Below, in pieces: positions 59,801 to 64,000 of a DNA stretch of 64,000 nucleotides. Below the pieces are notes generated by a model. The model had not been told where the DNA came from. It was given only the letters and a program-made list of their open reading frames with translations, and did no database searches. Numbering within the stretch: position 1 is the first letter of the stretch; every line of letters starts with the position of its first letter. The translations under genes were made by a program, and so were the position numbers. Origin of the DNA: Marsupella aquatica (lineage: Eukaryota; Marchantiophyta); assembly GCA_973895155.1 (NCBI GenBank), contig OZ316897.1:11160001-11224000 (forward strand). The letters are read 5' to 3'.

Positions 59801-61507
59801 CATTGTTTTCATTGGTGCACTACTGTCGGCAGCAGCAGGAGAGCAACGAGAAAGAACATCCTGTGTAGTCTCTACTGCCTGTTTTGACTGCTTCAAGTGA
59901 TCAACGCTCCTTCCTTTTATTCGTTTATCCGTGTCAGGAGCAGCGAGAGAGGAAAGTGTAGGAGTATCCTGTGTTGCCTCGACTGCCTGATTCGACTGCT
60001 TCAAGTGATTAACGCCCGCGCAAATCTCTGCCGTGATCTCTCTAATGAGCTTAGCAGAATGAGATGCCAAAGAATTATCTCTAATCAGCTCAGCAGAACC
60101 AGATGACAAAGATGGAACATCCCGACATTCACTGTGTGCCGAGGCAGTACCAGCATGGCGGTCATCAACCACCAATTCTGACTGATCTAAAGGGTCCTTG
60201 ACCTGACTTACATCAGTGTTCGTGGGTTTCAATCTCTTAAGACGACGAGTATATACCTGCTCTTGCGAAGAAACTGTGTCATCGTCAGTATCACCTTTGC
60301 TTCTCCTCACTCCGCGTCCACTACTGCTTGGTCCTTCTTTCTCCTGATCCATGCCTCTCCCATCGCCACTGGCGTGGCGCAACATGTCCACTACGAGAGG
60401 ATGGGTTTCTACGTTTTTGGTTGAGAGCAAACAAATCTCCGCACATGTCAAATTTCTCTCGGTTAGACCCTTGGCAGGACCATCTCGCCAGGTAACAGTA
60501 AACGAGCAGGTGCAGGTCTCACCCTCATCTCCAAACGTGTGCGGCCGTTTCCTCATCTGGCATCACAATAAACGATAAATTTAAAATCACACAGCGTCAC
60601 ACAGGCTCAACTTCAAATGCAAAGACGTGCCGAGCAGAAGAATCGTTTCCATAGCCCAGCTCCCAGAGCCAAAAAGGCGACCCAGCTGCCGTTTACAGCT
60701 TAGACGGTAAGATGCACCGCGATGCGGTATATTCAAATGACATCAACAATTCCACCTGTAGAAAGGGAGACACAAAATCCCCTAAGTCTTAAAACCTTCC
60801 CGACAAGAGGAAAGGTTGAGTACTTGTCAGTGAAGACGTTACAGAGGGAGCCAAGGGAGGTATATAATCGGATGCTTGCCCAACCACACCACGTCCAAGA
60901 GATTTAATCAAAAGCTACAGCCGATGGACTGAACATAACCATCTCTCTCCAAGATGAAAGCACAGCGACTCCAGAAAGAATGTCCGGGAGCTGCTAAGAC
61001 AAGCTTTTGGTCCTTTCGTAAAGGCTTTCTATTCAGCGTCAAACAATACTAAACCGTGGACATAAGATAGCGATTTACAAGACAATTTATTCTTCTGCAG
61101 CCTAGAGGTAAATTTACAACCTCTATCACGACCGCATCATGCCAACCATCCTTATCCTGGGCCCTTCTCAGCGCGCACACGATTTTGTTCACTTTAACAA
61201 TGTCGCATTCCTCATCTTGCAATTGTTCTGAAACCACCCTGATGTGCTTATTAATCGGGTTTAAGCTCTTGATTTTCTCCGCATCCCAGTGCTCGTCTTC
61301 GTCAACTGAAAAACCATCGAAGTGGACATTCGTAGTGCCATCCTCCCTCAAGCTCAGCTCTGCGGCGAACCAAGCTCCATCGGATAGAATTTCCAGCTTG
61401 TCATCCCTCCCTGCGGATTCCGTTGCAACGTTTGCTTGGTCTCCTACCACCGCCTGCCCATCATTCGCGTTCTCCGGGTTCGGTGGCCGCCATATCATTT
61501 TGGCCAT
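56810..61507 (-). CDS. SAWADEE-domain protein with SUMO motifs and C-terminal RRM
   Basis: Four minus-strand exons: 61507-61121, 60556-59092, 58307-58247 and 58172-56810, giving 1091 aa. Residues about 37-190 match the SAWADEE domain (LEILSDGAWFAAEL, VHFDGFSVDEDE, DAVVIE, then CTCSFTVTWRDGP across the exon 1-2 joint); C101, H135, C144 and C146 sit where the family binds zinc. SAWADEE of SHH1 reads H3K9me/unmethylated H3K4 tails for RNA-directed DNA methylation. The middle is long and disordered, with two sets of internal repeats. SUMO-interaction-like motifs appear at about 493 (KVFIDLTEEEE) and 855 (NVICLSDEEED). An RRM-like domain (CILMIDNL, GYVIFSDK) covers about 929-1008, then a basic helix-rich tail. 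There is no homeodomain. The exon 2-3 junction is the least certain point: I used the GT at 59091 to keep phase, but a nearby GTCAGT is a stronger-looking donor. A likely nuclear chromatin factor; exact role unknown. Confidence 0.8.
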
Positions 61508-64000
61508 GAAACTAATAGCAATTCAGGAAGTCTAGTCTAGCTGAAAGAAAACTACCAGAACGAAAGCTAAGATTTCCCTGTGGAAAGAATGTCAGTGGTG
61601 GCTTAGACCGGGAGGCGAACTGTCTCTCTGGCAACTAGCGCAGGGAAGCAGACGGTCTTTGTGTGCGGTATTTGCTCCTGCAGCCGTTTTTTACACAAAT
61701 TACTGATGCCGATTAATATCGTCGAAAAGAGCTCTGCCAACTTTCCATACAGGTTGGTGAATAATCAGAGTATGATGAGAATCCTTCGGATCCGCCACAA
61801 AAACTGAGGATCGAGCGAGCTAATTAGATGACGCATCATTTCAAGAGTGAAGACCGAACACGGAATTCTTTCCGCGGAATTGAAGAGGACACGTCCTTAG
61901 CTCTTCTCTGGGACAGCTGATTACTAATCAATGCAATCTGATTTACAAGACACTGGAATGACAGTCAGCAAAACCCGCCAAGAATACCTTGTGAGATTCG
62001 GTTTCATCTGCCGCACTCACGTCATTCGGTTTCATCTGCCACTTCTGCACCGATCTTCTTGTGGAATTTCTCGAAACGAAGTTCAGCAGACCGTCCACCT
62101 CCTGATAGCTTTCAAGCAAACCAAGGGTGCCTTCAAATCATCAGAAGCTGTGTAGCTCCTTAACTGCGAGACATCTTGCTGCCTCCAACTCAACAACAAC
62201 ACCCAGAGCGAGAATCTCACCTTTCCTCCCGCTTTGAACGGGACAGATGCCATCGAATGTCGGCAGATTCACCGGAAGCAATGTATGGCAGATTCACCGG
62301 AAGCAATGATTGTATGATCCGACAGATGAAATGCAACGACTAGCACTGCCGAGTGTACAACCCCCTGCGTCCTCCGTAACCCGCCGAGAACGCTTCGTCG
62401 AGCCCTCGATCCCTACTTCGTAAAACATCAGTTCCAAAGCATGGACTATTCTAATTAAGCGCGGCACCTTAATCAACCGCCCTTCGGAAAGGAGAATGGT
62501 CCCATAGCGTTTCCCGAGCAAAAGATGCTCACTCATTCACTCTTCTGAATCCACCCAGTCCACTCAATTTTCCATCAATCCCGTAAAGTAGCGTTCCAAC
62601 GCCACGAAAAAGGACAACTACAACAATCGCAGAGTTGTTCCCACGATCCGGTTCCCATTGCGATGGGCGTCAAGAACGATCACAAAGGACAGTACCACCA
62701 TGCCGTTTCTCTTTCCGCTCCTTTCCATGCATCTGCCTGCTCGAATTCATCCACAAATCTGCTACATCTGCTGCTCCCAAAGCCCTCGTCATTCATCTTC
62801 GAACCCGCGGCCGAATCATCATCCGTATCCCGAACATTCTTCTCTCGCGCTCGCCGCTGAGCGGCTGCGATGGATCGATTGATTCACGACTGTCCCGAAA
62901 GCGCACATCTGCGGTGCGGCAGAAGAGGTGCAGCGATCCCTGCACTCCTGCAGGCAACGGAAGAAGCCACAGCGAATGACTGACGCTCGTCTTCGATCGT
63001 TCCAAAGCTCCTCCAGTAAGTACTATGCTACAATTCCCGACTCATCAGCGTATCTGCCACTCTTGACTCTTGTCATTTGCCTCACTTTCGAATTCGGCGC
63101 GGCCCCAAATTCTCCCGCGCCTCCCGATCTGGGAGCGTTCAGCGTTCCCTCCGGTAGTGCGGTCCTTGAAATAGGGACCGGTCCTCCAAATAATAAACAC
63201 TGCTAAACGGCGGCTTTGTCAGGCGCCATCCCCCAAAACTGAAGCCCCAACGTGCGCCTTAATTTTTAATTCCTTTTCGCCAAGTGGCGAATCTGGCCAG
63301 GTGGCCAACGTCACTTTGTGCTGAAAAATAGATGCTAGGAACTAATTACCAACCTACTATCTTACTATAAAAACTCCAAAATCTACTTTTAAGGGCCTAG
63401 GTATAGAGCAAGTCTCTAGACCCTAACTCCCAATGTTAGTATGAAATGGCCAACTGAAATTTACTTTTGAGGGCCTAGGTCACTAGGTCTAGAGTGAAGT
63501 CTCTAAACAGTATCTCCAAATACAAACAAAACTGATAATGAAGATCAAAATTTTAAATAAGGATGGGCAAAAGTGACATTGACTCTAAATAAAGAGAAAA
63601 CTGAAATGAGGATGGACAGAAAACAAGCATGAGGCAAAGACTAACCAAGATAGAATTGTGCAATATTTTCCTTCACTAACTCAATACATGTGCGTTGCGC
63701 AAAAGATGTCGTGAAGAAAAAAGATATTGTTAAGAGAAAAGATGTTGTGAAGACAAAATATGTCGTGTGGCCCAAGATGTTGTTAAGAGAAATGATGTCG
63801 CTAAGAGAAATTAAAGATGTCATTAAGAGAAAAGATGTTGTGTCACCCAAGATGTCGTTAAGAGAAAAGATGTTGTGTCTCCCAAAATGTAGTTAAGAGA
63901 AAAGATGTCATGTTGTCCAAGATTTCGTTAAGCAAAAAGATGTCGTGTCGCCCAAGATGTTGTTAAACCACACATGCCACTATAAAAGACTCATTCCATG
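61508..64000. other. Promoter of the SAWADEE gene and trailing intergenic DNA
   Basis: 61508-61700 is the leader and promoter of the minus-strand gene. A small doublet (GGCAGATTCACCGGAAGCAATG) occurs at about 62261 and 62287. A + strand frame at 62663-62860 (66 aa, MGVKNDHKGQYHHAVSL) has an organelle-leader flavour but no recognisable domain and no clear donor, so I do not call it a gene. A palindrome TTCGCCAAGTGGCGAA lies at about 63276. A minisatellite follows. Confidence 0.5.
63690..63985. repeat. Minisatellite built on AAGATGTYGT and TTAAGAGAAA
   Basis: Short blocks (AAGATGTTGT, TTAAGAGAAAAGATG, TGTCGCCCAAGATGT) alternate irregularly with a period of about 18-20 bp and a higher order near 40 bp. 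The array may continue beyond the window edge. Confidence 0.85.

Noticed and set aside
62663-62860. 66-aa frame MGVKNDHKGQYHHAVSL... on +
   Set aside because: It ends at a stop without a donor or a recognisable domain, and two other frames over it are equally open.

Overview
The window looks like nuclear DNA of a non-seed land plant, most likely a moss. Nearly every gene is split by GT-AG introns, and the products are plant-type: a chloroplast protein, an organellar tRNA synthetase, a PPR-DYW RNA-editing factor, an F-box protein of the SKIP8 type, and a SAWADEE-domain protein. A short CCCTAAA telomere-type array is present. The DYW gene argues against marchantiid liverworts, which lack this family, and its PPR repeats read like moss PPR proteins. 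The moss assignment is inference from recalled families, not a database result.

Layout: a DHHC palmitoyltransferase (2.0-4.1 kb, +); a DUF4336 chloroplast protein (5.8-9.1 kb, +); the ER membrane complex subunit EMC5 in four small exons (10.5-11.8 kb, -); organellar asparaginyl-tRNA synthetase (14.8-18.1 kb, -); a repeat-rich gap with an unresolved gene start at 22.3 kb; a PPR-DYW gene (24.3-26.7 kb, +); an intronless PRP6/STA1 splicing factor (29.7-32.5 kb, +); the GTPase DRG2 in 11 exons (35.3-38.4 kb, +); a repeat-rich gap (38.4-44.6 kb); F-box SKIP8 (44.6-47.0 kb, +); a gap with a tRNA-derived SINE flanked by target-site duplications (47.0-50.9 kb); RNA polymerase III subunit RPC25 (50.9-53.2 kb, +); a gap with a decayed retroelement (53.2-56.8 kb); and a four-exon gene on the minus strand (56.8-61.5 kb) encoding a SAWADEE histone-reader-like domain, SUMO-related motifs and an RRM. 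The last 2.5 kb ends in a minisatellite that runs up to the window edge.

The genes are independent housekeeping or organelle-directed units; there is no operon logic. I rebuilt exon structures by reading splice sites and keeping the frame, and by matching remembered family members. All mature reading frames close exactly. The intergenic DNA is full of two- to five-copy tandem duplications (14 bp to about 230 bp) and of a dispersed repeat family seen at about 13.0, 13.3, 20.0, 40.6 and 54.4 kb.

The most interesting item is the SAWADEE + SIM + RRM protein. Its architecture differs from the homeodomain-SAWADEE proteins SHH1/SHH2 and suggests a link between histone-tail reading, SUMO and RNA.
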